DNA of 64,000 nucleotides. It comes from Paracoccus sp. M683 (GTDB lineage: Bacteria > Pseudomonadota > Alphaproteobacteria > Rhodobacterales > Rhodobacteraceae). The DNA lies in NCBI RefSeq assembly GCF_007096355.1, contig NZ_VKDF01000012.1:23602-87601 (forward strand), written 5' to 3'. Below the pieces are notes generated by a model, which saw only the letters and a list, made by a program, of their open reading frames with translations, was not told the DNA's origin and did no database searches. Shown one piece after another: positions 1 to 8,698 of this stretch (position 1 is the first letter of the stretch; each line of letters begins with the position of its first letter). Position numbers and translations under genes: made by a program.

Positions 1-402
1 TGGCAGGATGATGACCCGGCCACCGAAACCCGTGGCACCATCGACCGGATCGAGCCTCTGGCCGATATGGCGACGCGGACGCGGCGGGTGCATCTGTCGC
101 TGGAACAGGGCAGTCACCTGCGGTTGGGCAGCCTGATCCGGGCGCGTCTGGCCGGTGAAACCGACATCGCCATGACCCTGCCCGAACAGGCGGTGTTCAG
201 CCGCGACGGGCAGGCTCATGTCTGGCGCGTGGCGCGGCAGGGCGATCAGGCCACGGTCGCGGCCGTGCCGGTGACCTTGGGGGCCTCGTTGCAGGGCAGG
301 GTTTTCGTCAATGCCGGGCTGGAACAGGGCGACGAAGTTGTCATTCGCGGGGTGAACTCGCTTAACGAAGGTCAGCAGGTTGGCGAAAGGGTAGAACCAT
401 GA
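1..402 (+). CDS. RND efflux periplasmic adaptor subunit, C-terminal part
   Basis: The reading frame is open from base 1, so this is the last 133 residues of a gene that begins outside the window; the ATG at 67 is internal. The visible part has the beta-barrel and membrane-proximal character of HlyD/AcrA-type membrane fusion proteins (LRLGSLIRARLAG, then PEQAVFSRDGQAHVWRV, and VIRGVNSLNEGQQV at the end). Such adaptors link an inner-membrane RND pump to an outer-membrane channel. The stop overlaps the start of the pump gene by 4 bp (ATGA), so the two are translationally coupled. The substrate cannot be read from this fragment. Confidence 0.88.
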   Translation, partial: WQDDDPATETRGTIDRIEPLADMATRTRRVHLSLEQGSHLRLGSLIRARLAGETDIAMTLPEQAVFSRDGQAHVWRVARQGDQATVAAVPVTLGASLQGRVFVNAGLEQGDEVVIRGVNSLNEGQQVGERVEP

Positions 403-3400
403 GCCGTTTCAACCTGTCGGACTGGGCGCTCAGCCATCGCAGCTTCGTCTGGTATCTGCTGATCGTGTCGATGATCGCCGGGGCGATCAGCTATGCCAAT
501 CTGGGGCGCGAGGAAGACCCGAATTTCACCATCAAGACGATGATCATCGGCGCGGCTTTGCCCGGCGCCACCATCGACGAGACGCTGAAACAGGTCACCA
601 CCCGGATCGAGACCAAGCTGGAGGAGCTGGATGAACTGAAATTCACCCGTTCCGTCACCACGCCGGGGCAGTCGGTGGTCTATGTCGAGCTGCTGCCGAC
701 CATTCGCGGCCCGCAAGTGCCCGAGGTCTGGAAGCGCGTGCGCCAGATGATGTCGGATATCCGCGCGGATTTCCCGCAGGAATTTGCCGGTTTTCAGTTC
801 AATGACAATTTCGGCGATGTCTACGGCAATATCTATGCCTTCACCGCGGACGGCTTCAGCCAGCGTGAATTGCGCGACCGGGTCGAGGCGATCCGCAAGC
901 AGGTCGCGGCGTTGCCGGCCGCCGGCAAGACCGAATTGCTGGGCGATCAGAAAGAGGAAATCTATCTGGAGTTCTCGACCACGCGATTGGCTGCCCTGGG
1001 GCTGAACCAGCAACAGGTCATGGCCACGCTGGCCAGCCAGAACGCCATCGCGCCATCGGGGGTGATTCAGGCCGGCGATGAACGGGTGCTGGTCCGTGTG
1101 GGCGGGCAGTTCGACGATGCCGAGGCCATTGCCGCCGTCAACCTGCGCGTGGGCGAGCGGTTCTTCAACATGGCCGATGTGGCCACCGTCCGGCGCGGCT
1201 ATCAGGACCCGCCCGAAAATCTGTTCCGCTATGACGGCCAGCCCGCCATCGGCTTGCAGGTCGGCATGCGCGAGGGCGAGAATATCCTGAAGTTCGGCGA
1301 GGAACTGGACGCGCTGATGACCGGCATCGCCGCCGATCTGCCCATCGGCATCGAGATGGCCAAATTCGCCGACCAGCCCCATGTGGTGAAAGAAGCCGTG
1401 GGCCATTTCATCACCGCCCTGGCCGAGGCCGTGGCCATCGTGCTGGCCGTCAGCTTTGTCAGCCTTGGCCTGCGCGCCGGGCTGGTGGTGACGCTGACCA
1501 TTCCGCTGGTTCTGGCCATCACCTTCTTCATCATGGATCTTTACGGCATCACCTTGCAGCGGATCTCGCTTGGCGCCCTGATCATCGCGTTGGGCCTGCT
1601 GGTCGATGACGCGATGATCGCCATCGAGACGATGATCTCGCGGCTGGAACTGGGCGAGAACCGCCGGCAGGCGGCCAGCTATGCCTGGACCTCGATCGCC
1701 TTCCCGATGCTCAGTGGCACGCTGGTCACCGTTGCGGGTTTCATCCCCATCGGGCTGAACAGCTCGGCGGCAGGCGAGTTCACCTTTTCGCTGTTCGTGG
1801 TGATCGCGGTGTCACTGGTCGTCAGCTGGGTTGTGGCGGTGCTGTTCGCGCCGATCCTTGGCGTGACCTTCCTGCCCAGGACAATGCATCACGACGCTGC
1901 GAATCCGGGCCTGCTGCGGCGCGCGTTCCGCAGCCTGCTGCTGGTGGCGATGCGGCTGAAATGGCTGACCATCGCGATCACCTTCGCGATTTTCGCGATC
2001 TCGGTCTGGGGCATGCGCTTTGTGGAACAGCAGTTCTTCCCCACTTCGGACCGTACCGAAATCATCGTCGATATCGGCGAACGCCAGAACGCATCCATCG
2101 CCAAGACCACCACCGATATGGACCTGTTGGAAACCCAGTTGCAGGGGGATCAGGACGCGCTGTTCTGGACCTCATATGTCGGGCGCGGTGCGCCGCGTTT
2201 CGTCTTGTCCATGGAAGTGCCGACCGCAGGGCCGCATATGGGCCAGATCGTCATCCAGACCCCTGATCTGGAGGCACGCGACCGTCTGAAAGCCAAGCTG
2301 ATGGCCTTTGCCGCGACACAGATGATCGGCACCGATGTCTATGTGAAGAACCTGGAAATCGGGCCGCCGGTCGGCAAGCCGGTGCAATATCGCGTCAGCT
2401 CGCCCGACATAGACCAGGCGCGGGACGCAGCGCGGGGACTGGCCGCCGTACTGGCGACCGAGCCGCGCCTGCGCGACATTGCGCTGGACTGGAACGAGCC
2501 GGCGCGCGTCGTCCGGCTGGTCGTCAACCAGGACAAGGCCCGCCAGATCGGCGTGACCAGCCAGGATATCGCCGTGGCGCTGGCCACGCTGTTCTCGGGC
2601 CAGACGGTGACGCAGCTGCGCGATGACATCTTTCTGATCGACATCATCGCGCGCGGCGACGAAGAGGATCGCGGTTCACTGGATTCGATCAGGAACCTGC
2701 AATTGTCGACCGGAACCAACGGCCATATCCCGCTGGCCACGCTTGCCACGCTGGAATACGGGACCGAACAGCCGCTGATCATGCAGCGCGACGGGATGCC
2801 CACGGTGACGGTCAAGGCTGCTATCAATGGCGCTGAGCAGCCGGCTACGCTGGTCGAGGCGCTGGCGGGCCGGGTTGCCGAATATCAGGCCGGTCTGCCC
2901 CGGCAGGTCAAGGTCATCGTCGGCGGCACGGTCGAGACCTCGGGCGAAAGCCAGGAACCGATCGCGGCGGTTGTGCCGGTGATGATCCTGATCATGGCGC
3001 TGCTGGTTATGGCGCAGATGCAAAGCTTCCGGCTGTCCTTGATCGTCTTTGCCGCCGCGCCTCTGGGGTTGATCGGGGTCGTCGCGGTGCTGGTGCCCTT
3101 TGGCGTGCCGATGGGGTTCGTCGCGATCCTGGGGATTCTGGCGTTGATCGGGATTCTGATCCGCAACTCGATCATCCTTGTCCACGAGGTTCAGGCCTTG
3201 CTGGCCAAGGGCTATTCGCGGTGGGATGCGGTTTACCACGCATCCGACAGCCGCGCGCGGCCGATCCTGCTGACGGCGGCGGCGGCATCGCTGGCGCTGA
3301 TCCCGATTTCACGGCAGGTCTTCTGGGGGCCGATGGCCTTTTCGATGATGGGCGGCATCATCGCCGGCACGCTGGTCACGCTGGTCTTTGTGCCGGCGCT

Positions 3401-3494
3401 GTATTGCGCGGTCTTTGGCGTCAAGCCACCAAAGGACGGGGACCAGCCGTCACCACCGAAAGAAGCAATCAGCGCCGCGGGGCCGGGTCAATAG
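399..3494 (+). CDS. RND family efflux pump, inner-membrane permease
   Basis: This 1031-residue protein has the length and layout of AcrB/MexF-type resistance-nodulation-division pumps: a first membrane helix near residues 15-33, a large periplasmic loop, a block of helices near 330-490, a second periplasmic loop, and a final helix block near 840-1010. Helix 4 carries the adjacent acidic pair Asp403-Asp404 (GLLVDDAM), the proton-relay residues of the family. It belongs to the drug/solute (HAE-like) rather than heavy-metal type by general sequence character. It is coupled to the adaptor gene upstream. No outer-membrane factor gene follows; the next gene is convergent and overlaps the 3' end by 7 bp. 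The substrate is unknown. Confidence 0.93.
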   Translation: MSRFNLSDWALSHRSFVWYLLIVSMIAGAISYANLGREEDPNFTIKTMIIGAALPGATIDETLKQVTTRIETKLEELDELKFTRSVTTPGQSVVYVELLPTIRGPQVPEVWKRVRQMMSDIRADFPQEFAGFQFNDNFGDVYGNIYAFTADGFSQRELRDRVEAIRKQVAALPAAGKTELLGDQKEEIYLEFSTTRLAALGLNQQQVMATLASQNAIAPSGVIQAGDERVLVRVGGQFDDAEAIAAVNLRVGERFFNMADVATVRRGYQDPPENLFRYDGQPAIGLQVGMREGENILKFGEELDALMTGIAADLPIGIEMAKFADQPHVVKEAVGHFITALAEAVAIVLAVSFVSLGLRAGLVVTLTIPLVLAITFFIMDLYGITLQRISLGALIIALGLLVDDAMIAIETMISRLELGENRRQAASYAWTSIAFPMLSGTLVTVAGFIPIGLNSSAAGEFTFSLFVVIAVSLVVSWVVAVLFAPILGVTFLPRTMHHDAANPGLLRRAFRSLLLVAMRLKWLTIAITFAIFAISVWGMRFVEQQFFPTSDRTEIIVDIGERQNASIAKTTTDMDLLETQLQGDQDALFWTSYVGRGAPRFVLSMEVPTAGPHMGQIVIQTPDLEARDRLKAKLMAFAATQMIGTDVYVKNLEIGPPVGKPVQYRVSSPDIDQARDAARGLAAVLATEPRLRDIALDWNEPARVVRLVVNQDKARQIGVTSQDIAVALATLFSGQTVTQLRDDIFLIDIIARGDEEDRGSLDSIRNLQLSTGTNGHIPLATLATLEYGTEQPLIMQRDGMPTVTVKAAINGAEQPATLVEALAGRVAEYQAGLPRQVKVIVGGTVETSGESQEPIAAVVPVMILIMALLVMAQMQSFRLSLIVFAAAPLGLIGVVAVLVPFGVPMGFVAILGILALIGILIRNSIILVHEVQALLAKGYSRWDAVYHASDSRARPILLTAAAASLALIPISRQVFWGPMAFSMMGGIIAGTLVTLVFVPALYCAVFGVKPPKDGDQPSPPKEAISAAGPGQ

Positions 3495-4534
3495 GCCCGC
3501 GCCCCCGGCAGATCGCGCGTCACCTGAACCGCCGCGCGCGCGTCACTCAGCAGCCCCTGCGCATCCAGCCCTTTCGCGGTCATGTCGGTGGCCCAACCGG
3601 CGATCACCTGATCGCCAAGCTCGTGCATCTGCCGGGTTACCTCGGGCGATAGCTGGGTGATGGCATTGCCGGCCTGCTCCATCTGCCTGCGGCCCTCGGC
3701 ATCGCCAATGTCCAGCGCGCGGCCGGCCCATGCGCTTGTCGCGAAGCCGGAATTGGCGTCGATCACCAGCTTCAGGTCGTCGGGCAGCGCGTCATAGGTC
3801 GCCTGATTCATGCCCCAGACCAGAAACAGGTTATAAAAGGACATCTCGCCCGCCACATCCGTATGGGCCGGCGCCAGTTCGTTCAGCTTCAGCGAGGGCG
3901 CCAGTTCCCAGGGGATCACGCCGCCGTCCAGAACGCCCTTGGCCAGCGCCTCGGGGAAGGCGGGAACGGGAATGCCGATCGCCGTCGCCCCCAGCTTTTC
4001 CAGCAGCAGCGCCGCGGGGCGCGAGGGGCCGCGCAGTTTCAGCCCGCGAAAATCCTCCAGCGCCACCACCGGATCACCGCGCTTGTGGATGATGCCGCGC
4101 CCGTGCATCTGCATGGCGATGACCTTGACGCCCTGAAAATCGTCCAGCAGGTGTTTTTGGCCATAGACCCAGGCGGCGCGGCTGGCCTCTTCGGCGGATT
4201 TCGTGGTCATGAAGGGCAGTTCCAGCGCCTCGACCTTGGGGAAGCGGCCGGGCTGGTAGCTGGGCGCAAACCAGGCGCCGTCAACCACGCCGTCGCGGAC
4301 CATGTCGAACAGCTCTTGCGGGGTGCCGCCCAGCTGCATCGAGGGGTAAAGCTCGATCTTGATGCGGCCGCCGCTGTCACGTTCGATCTTTTCGGCCCAG
4401 GGCTGCATGAAATTCACCGGGCTGGCCGACATGGGCGATACATAATGCTGAAAGCGCAGCGTCACCTGTTCTGCCTGGGCCGGCAGGGCCGTCAGCAGGG
4501 TCAGCGCAAGGGCAAGGGGGCGAAGGATGGGCAA
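3488..4534 (-). CDS. TRAP-type substrate-binding protein (DctP family), orphan
   Basis: The 348-residue product starts with a clear Sec signal peptide (residues 1-21, ending PAQA). The mature part is typical of periplasmic DctP solute receptors: VTLRFQHYVSP, MQPWAEKIERDSGGRIKIELYPSMQLGG, and the RGLKLRGPSRP segment containing the Arg that usually clamps a substrate carboxylate. TRAP systems need DctQ and DctM membrane subunits, and neither is present on either side: map lies upstream and the convergent RND pump gene downstream. It is therefore an orphan binding protein, served by membrane subunits elsewhere or acting as a sensor partner. The ligand is unknown, probably a carboxylate. Confidence 0.87.
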   Translation of the reverse strand: MPILRPLALALTLLTALPAQAEQVTLRFQHYVSPMSASPVNFMQPWAEKIERDSGGRIKIELYPSMQLGGTPQELFDMVRDGVVDGAWFAPSYQPGRFPKVEALELPFMTTKSAEEASRAAWVYGQKHLLDDFQGVKVIAMQMHGRGIIHKRGDPVVALEDFRGLKLRGPSRPAALLLEKLGATAIGIPVPAFPEALAKGVLDGGVIPWELAPSLKLNELAPAHTDVAGEMSFYNLFLVWGMNQATYDALPDDLKLVIDANSGFATSAWAGRALDIGDAEGRRQMEQAGNAITQLSPEVTRQMHELGDQVIAGWATDMTAKGLDAQGLLSDARAAVQVTRDLPGARAY

Positions 4535-4559
4535 GGGGTGGCTCCTGTCATTCGTCGAA

Positions 4560-4588
4560 CGCGCCGCAGGCGAGGGTGCTGCGGCGCG
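4560..4588 (-). other. Perfect 10-bp stem hairpin between map and the TRAP receptor gene
   Basis: CGCGCCGCAG at 4560-4569 pairs exactly with CTGCGGCGCG at 4579-4588 around a 9-base loop. It lies downstream of map and 25 bases before the receptor start on the minus strand. There is no T-run, so it is either a weak or factor-dependent terminator of map or a 5' UTR structure of the receptor gene. Confidence 0.45.
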
Positions 4589-4653
4589 GCGAAGATAGGA
4601 GTTATGCCGTTGATGTCAAAGCGAAAGAATTGAACAGTCGTTCGCTGGCGGGT

Positions 4654-5457
4654 CTAGCCCAGATCGGGGAAGAATTTGCCGCCGGGCGACAGGGTAAAGA
4701 TCTCGAACCCGGTCGCGGTGACGCCGATCGAATGTTCGAACTGTGCCGACAGGGATTTGTCGCGGGTCACGGCGGTCCAGTCATCCGCCAGGATCTTGGT
4801 GTCGGGCCGGCCCAGATTGATCATCGGCTCGATGGTGAAGAACATGCCTTCCTCCAGCGTCGGGCCTTTGCCGGCGCGGCCGAAATGCAGCACGTTGGGG
4901 GGCGCGTGAAACACCCGGCCCAGCCCGTGACCGCAGAAATCGCGCACCACCGACATGCGGTGCTTTTCCGCATGGCTCTGGATCGCCGCGCCGATATCGC
5001 CAAAGGTATTGCCGGGCTTCACGGCCTCGATCCCGAACATCAGCGAATCATGGGTGACCTGCATCAGTCGCTGCGCCTTGATCGGCGCGCGGCCGGCGAC
5101 ATACATGCGGCTGCTGTCGCCATACCAGCCGTCGATGATCACGGTGACGTCGATATTCAGGATATCGCCATCGGCCAGCACCTTTTCGCCGGGGATGCCA
5201 TGGCAGACGACGTGATTCACGCTGATACAGCTGGCATGCTGATAGCCGCGATAGCCGATGGTGGCGCTGACCGCGCCTTCCTGTTCCACACGATTGCGGA
5301 TAAAATCATCCAGCGCGCCGGTGGTCACGCCCGGCTGGACCATCGGGCCGACCTCGTCCAGGATCTGTGCGGCAAGGGTGCCGGCCTTGTGCATGCCGGC
5401 GAAATCCTCGGGCGCGTGGATGCGGATGCCTTCTCGGGTGATACGGCCTTCGTTCAT
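4654..5457 (-). CDS. map: Type I methionine aminopeptidase
   Basis: This 267-residue protein removes the initiator Met from nascent proteins with a small second residue. The full dinuclear metal set of the pita-bread fold is visible: Asp103 (NIDVTV), Asp114 (WYGDSS), His177 (CGHGLGR), Glu210 (FFTIEP) and Glu241 (QFEHSI). His86 (CHGIPG) matches the substrate-binding His. The length fits the type Ia class without an N-terminal zinc domain. It is transcribed alone, back to back with the CinA-like gene (105-bp gap). Assignment is secure; start from the ATG at 5457. Confidence 0.96.
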   Translation of the reverse strand: MNEGRITREGIRIHAPEDFAGMHKAGTLAAQILDEVGPMVQPGVTTGALDDFIRNRVEQEGAVSATIGYRGYQHASCISVNHVVCHGIPGEKVLADGDILNIDVTVIIDGWYGDSSRMYVAGRAPIKAQRLMQVTHDSLMFGIEAVKPGNTFGDIGAAIQSHAEKHRMSVVRDFCGHGLGRVFHAPPNVLHFGRAGKGPTLEEGMFFTIEPMINLGRPDTKILADDWTAVTRDKSLSAQFEHSIGVTATGFEIFTLSPGGKFFPDLG

Positions 5458-5561
5458 GGGCTTAAACCTTTCGCTTATCGCCTAGATAGCGATGGAAGGC
5501 GGCTTGTTCCAGCCCTTCGGCCCGGCGTAAAAGACCTGCGAACCACGCGAAAGGGCCACCG

Positions 5562-6302
5562 ATGCAATCCGACAACCCCACCGCCGCAATTCTGGTGATC
5601 GGAGACGAGATCCTGTCGGGCCGCACGCGCGAGGGCAATGCGCATCATCTGGCGCAGGTGCTGAACGCCACCGGCTTTGACCTGCGCGAGATCCGCGTGG
5701 TGTCGGATGACCACGATCAGATCGTCGCGGCCGTCCGGGCGTTGGATGGCAACCTTGGCGGTGCCTATGACCTGTTGTTCACCAGCGGCGGCATCGGGCC
5801 GACCCATGATGACATCACCGCCGATGCGGTCGCCGCCGCCCATGGCACCACGGTTCAGGTCGATGCACAGGCCCGCGCGCTGTTGCAGGCGCGCTGCGAC
5901 CGCATGGGGGTGGAGCTGAACGAGAACCGCCTGCGGATGGCGCGCATTCCTGTTGGTGCGACCCTGATCGACAACGCCGTTTCCGCTGCTCCGGGTTTTT
6001 CCATCGGTCATACTCATGTGATGGCCGGCGTCCCCGAGGTGTTCCGCGCCATGGTCGACTGGCTGATCCCGAACCTGCCCGGCGGGCGCCCGGTGCAGTC
6101 GCTGTCGGTCGAGGTGCGTCGCGGCGAAAGCGACGTGGCCGAGGGGCTGGCCGAGGTCGCCAAGGGTTTCCCCGACCTGTCGCTTGGGTCCTATCCCTTC
6201 CGCGACAATGATGTCTGGGGCACGCATCTGGTGGTGCGCGGCCTTGACGCGGCCCGCGTGGCCGAGGGCATGGACGCGCTGAAGCGGCGGTTGTCGCTGT
6301 GA
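5562..6302 (+). CDS. CinA-like molybdopterin-binding (MoCF) domain protein
   Basis: The 246-residue protein begins with the MoCF/CinA N-terminal domain (ILVIGDEILSGRTREGN, residues 10-26; FTSGGIGPTHDD near 69-80). This alpha/beta fold is shared with MogA/MoeA and, in CinA, has nucleotide pyrophosphatase activity. The C-terminal pyridine-nucleotide amidase (PncC) domain of full-length CinA (about 400 residues) is absent, as is usual for the short alphaproteobacterial form. It is followed by an acetyltransferase gene with a TGATG stop-start overlap, so the two are likely cotranscribed. The exact substrate is not deducible. Confidence 0.86.
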   Translation: MQSDNPTAAILVIGDEILSGRTREGNAHHLAQVLNATGFDLREIRVVSDDHDQIVAAVRALDGNLGGAYDLLFTSGGIGPTHDDITADAVAAAHGTTVQVDAQARALLQARCDRMGVELNENRLRMARIPVGATLIDNAVSAAPGFSIGHTHVMAGVPEVFRAMVDWLIPNLPGGRPVQSLSVEVRRGESDVAEGLAEVAKGFPDLSLGSYPFRDNDVWGTHLVVRGLDAARVAEGMDALKRRLSL

Positions 6303-7009
6303 TGGACGCCGTGCTTGCCCAGGCGTTCGAGACCACCTGGCCCGCCGCAGAATATGCCGATGCCGGCGGCTTTCGTCTTGGCCGGGCGCCGGGCGCAGGT
6401 GGCAGGGTCAATTCGGCGCGCCGGGCCGGTGACTGGACGCAGGCGGATCTGGATACCGCCATCGCCATCTTTGGCGACTGGCAGCAGCGGCCGGTCTTTC
6501 GGGTTCTTGACGATGATGCCAGCCTGATCGCGGCCTTGGAAAAGCGTGGTTTTCAGCGCAACAATCCCACCGCGATCATGACCTGCCCCATTGCCGCGCT
6601 GACCGACCGGCAGGTGCCGCCGGTCACGGCCTTTGCCGTCTGGCCACCGCTGGCCATCCAGCGCGAGATCTGGGCCGCCGGCAATATCAACGCCGCGCGC
6701 CAGCAGGTGATGGAACGGGTGCCCGCGCCGCGAACCTCGATTCTTGGCCGGATCAAGGATCGGGCGGCGGGTGCGGGTTTTGTCGCCATTCACGGCGATG
6801 TGGCGATGGTCCATGCGATCGAGGTTGCGCCGGACTGGCGCCGCGCGGGCATGGCCGGCTGGATGATGCGGCAGGCGGCGATCTGGGCCGAGGAACAGGC
6901 TGCTGCCCGGATCGGGCTTGCCGTCAGCCGCGCCAATGAAGGGGCGGTGGCGCTGTATCGCGGGTTCGGGTTCGACGAGGTTGCCGGCTATGGCTATTAC
7001 GAAGTCTGA
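6302..7009 (+). CDS. GNAT family N-acetyltransferase
   Basis: The ATG at 6302 shares one base with the preceding stop and gives 235 residues; a GTG at 6299 is also possible. The GNAT acetyl-CoA-binding core is in the C-terminal third: MVHAIEVAPDWRRAGMAGWMMRQA (V-x-P-x-x-R-x-x-G pattern) followed by IGLAVSRANEGAVALYRGFGFDE, the usual beta5/alpha4 ending. The N-terminal half is divergent, as in proteins with a degenerate second GNAT domain. The acceptor substrate is unknown. The 3' end overlaps the next kinase gene by 20 bp, indicating one transcription unit with the CinA-like and kinase genes. Confidence 0.85.
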   Translation: MDAVLAQAFETTWPAAEYADAGGFRLGRAPGAGGRVNSARRAGDWTQADLDTAIAIFGDWQQRPVFRVLDDDASLIAALEKRGFQRNNPTAIMTCPIAALTDRQVPPVTAFAVWPPLAIQREIWAAGNINAARQQVMERVPAPRTSILGRIKDRAAGAGFVAIHGDVAMVHAIEVAPDWRRAGMAGWMMRQAAIWAEEQAAARIGLAVSRANEGAVALYRGFGFDEVAGYGYYEV

Positions 7010-7880
7010 CTCCACAGGGTTCGCGCTGGCGCTGGATGGCGGCGGCACCGGCTGCCGGGCAGTGCTGATCGACGCCAGCGGGCGCGAGATCGGCCGGGGG
7101 CAGGGCGGACCGGCCAATGTGAACTCGGACCGGCAGGGGGCGCTGGCCGCGATCACGCAGGCCTGCGATCAGGCCTTGGCCGGGCGGGTTGCGCCGGATC
7201 AGATTTCAGCGGTGCTGGGGCTTGCGGGGGCCGAGGTGTCGGGCGCGCGGAACTGGCTGGTGCCGCAACTGCCCTTCGCGCGGGTCCAGGTGGTGCAGGA
7301 TGCGGTCACGGCGATGGTCGGTGCGCTTGACGGTGCCGAAGGGATCGTTGCCGCGCTTGGCACCGGCTCGGTCTATGCGCGGCGCTGGCAGGGGGGCGAT
7401 CTGGTGGTCGGCGGGCGCGGCCCGATCCTTGGCGATCAGGGCGGCGGCAATTGGCTGGGCCGGCACTTGCTGGCGCGCACGTTGCAGGCGGCGGACGGTT
7501 TTTTGCCGATGACGCCGCTGCTGGCCGATATGCTTGCGCAGATGGACGGTGTGGCCGGGATCATCACCTTTGCCGCCACTGCCCGCGCTGCCGAATTTGC
7601 CACCCATGCCCGCGCGGTGGTCGAGCGTGCCGATGACCCTGCCGCCGCCGCGATTCTGGCCGATGCCGACAGGATCATTGCGGACAGCATTGACCGGCTG
7701 CAACCCGACGCGACCCAGGGCGAGCCCCTGCCGGTGGCCTTCAATGGCGGGCTGGGACGCATCTTTGCCGGCCGCCTTGCCGGGCGCTGGCCAATGGTCG
7801 AGGCCAAGGGTAGCCCCTTGGACGGTGCCATCCTGATGGCGCGGGAACTGGCGTCCGGGGCGGCCAGACAGCCGGCTTAA
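6990..7880 (+). CDS. BadF/BadG/BcrA/BcrD-type ATPase, N-acetylglucosamine kinase-like
   Basis: I chose the ATG at 6990, inside the end of the acetyltransferase gene, because the ASKHA phosphate-1 motif follows directly ([18 protein letters not shown]); upstream in-frame sequence is only the shadow of the preceding gene. The 296-residue protein has the other family segments ([55 protein letters not shown]). These fit eukaryotic-type GlcNAc kinases and bacterial BadF-like kinases that phosphorylate amino sugars, for example in peptidoglycan or chitin recycling. Its 3' end overlaps convergent kynA by 4 bp. The acetyltransferase neighbour suggests an amino-sugar link, which is inference. Confidence 0.85.
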   Translation: MAITKSDSTGFALALDGGGTGCRAVLIDASGREIGRGQGGPANVNSDRQGALAAITQACDQALAGRVAPDQISAVLGLAGAEVSGARNWLVPQLPFARVQVVQDAVTAMVGALDGAEGIVAALGTGSVYARRWQGGDLVVGGRGPILGDQGGGNWLGRHLLARTLQAADGFLPMTPLLADMLAQMDGVAGIITFAATARAAEFATHARAVVERADDPAAAAILADADRIIADSIDRLQPDATQGEPLPVAFNGGLGRIFAGRLAGRWPMVEAKGSPLDGAILMARELASGAARQPA

Positions 7881-8698
7881 AGATCGGTGCGCAATTCCCA
7901 CAGATCGGGAAACAGCACCACTTCCAACATCCGGCGCAGATAGCTGACCCCGCCGGTGCCGCCGGTGCCGCGCTTGAAGCCGATGATGCGTTCTACCGTG
8001 GTCACATGGTTGAAGCGCCAGCGGCGAAAGTAATCCTCGAAATCGACCAGCTTCTCGGCCAGCTCGTAAAGTTCCCAATATGTCGAGGGGTTGCGATAGA
8101 CCTCGGCCCATGCCACCCGCGCCTTGGGGTCGGGTTGATGCGGCTGGTCCAGCGCCTCGCGCGGGGGCACGTCAAAGCCCGCCGCCGCCAGCCGCGCAAG
8201 GACCGTGTCGTAAAGGGATGGGCGTGCGACCTCTGCCATCAGCGGGACGATCAGTTCGGGGCGGTGTTCATGCGGGCGGATCATCGGCATGTTGCGATTG
8301 CCGGCGACGAATTCGATCATCCGGTATTGCTGCGACTGAAAGCCGCTGCTTTCGCCAAGCGAGGGGCGGAACTCGGTATATTCACTGGGCGTCATGGTGC
8401 GCAGCACGTCCCATGCGCTGTTCAGCTGCTCCATGATCCGGGCCACGCGGGTCAGCATCTTGAAGGCCGGTTGCAGATCGCCCGAGGCGATGCGGGTGCG
8501 GGCGGCGTTCATCTCGTGCAGGGCCAGCTTCATCCACAGCTCGCTGGTCTGGTGCTGGACGATGAACAGCATCTCGTCATGGGCCTGAGACAGCGGATGC
8601 TGGGCGTTCAGCAGTGCATCCAGCCCCAGATAGTCGCCATAGGACATGCGGTCCTTGAAGGACATGCGCGCGCCTTCGCTTTCGGGATCATAGCTCAT
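7877..8698 (-). CDS. kynA: Tryptophan 2,3-dioxygenase
   Basis: This heme enzyme opens L-tryptophan to N-formylkynurenine, the first step of the kynurenine route to anthranilate. The 273-residue product carries the family signatures: [20 protein letters not shown] in the middle and [20 protein letters not shown] near the end, with His231 as the proximal heme ligand. It is the last gene of a minus-strand catabolic operon and overlaps the stop of the CoA ligase by 4 bp (ATGA). Kynurenine formamidase and kynureninase, needed to reach anthranilate, are not in the window. Its placement in the same operon as anthraniloyl-CoA enzymes is the best evidence for the pathway's natural substrate. Confidence 0.96.
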   Translation of the reverse strand: MSYDPESEGARMSFKDRMSYGDYLGLDALLNAQHPLSQAHDEMLFIVQHQTSELWMKLALHEMNAARTRIASGDLQPAFKMLTRVARIMEQLNSAWDVLRTMTPSEYTEFRPSLGESSGFQSQQYRMIEFVAGNRNMPMIRPHEHRPELIVPLMAEVARPSLYDTVLARLAAAGFDVPPREALDQPHQPDPKARVAWAEVYRNPSTYWELYELAEKLVDFEDYFRRWRFNHVTTVERIIGFKRGTGGTGGVSYLRRMLEVVLFPDLWELRTDL

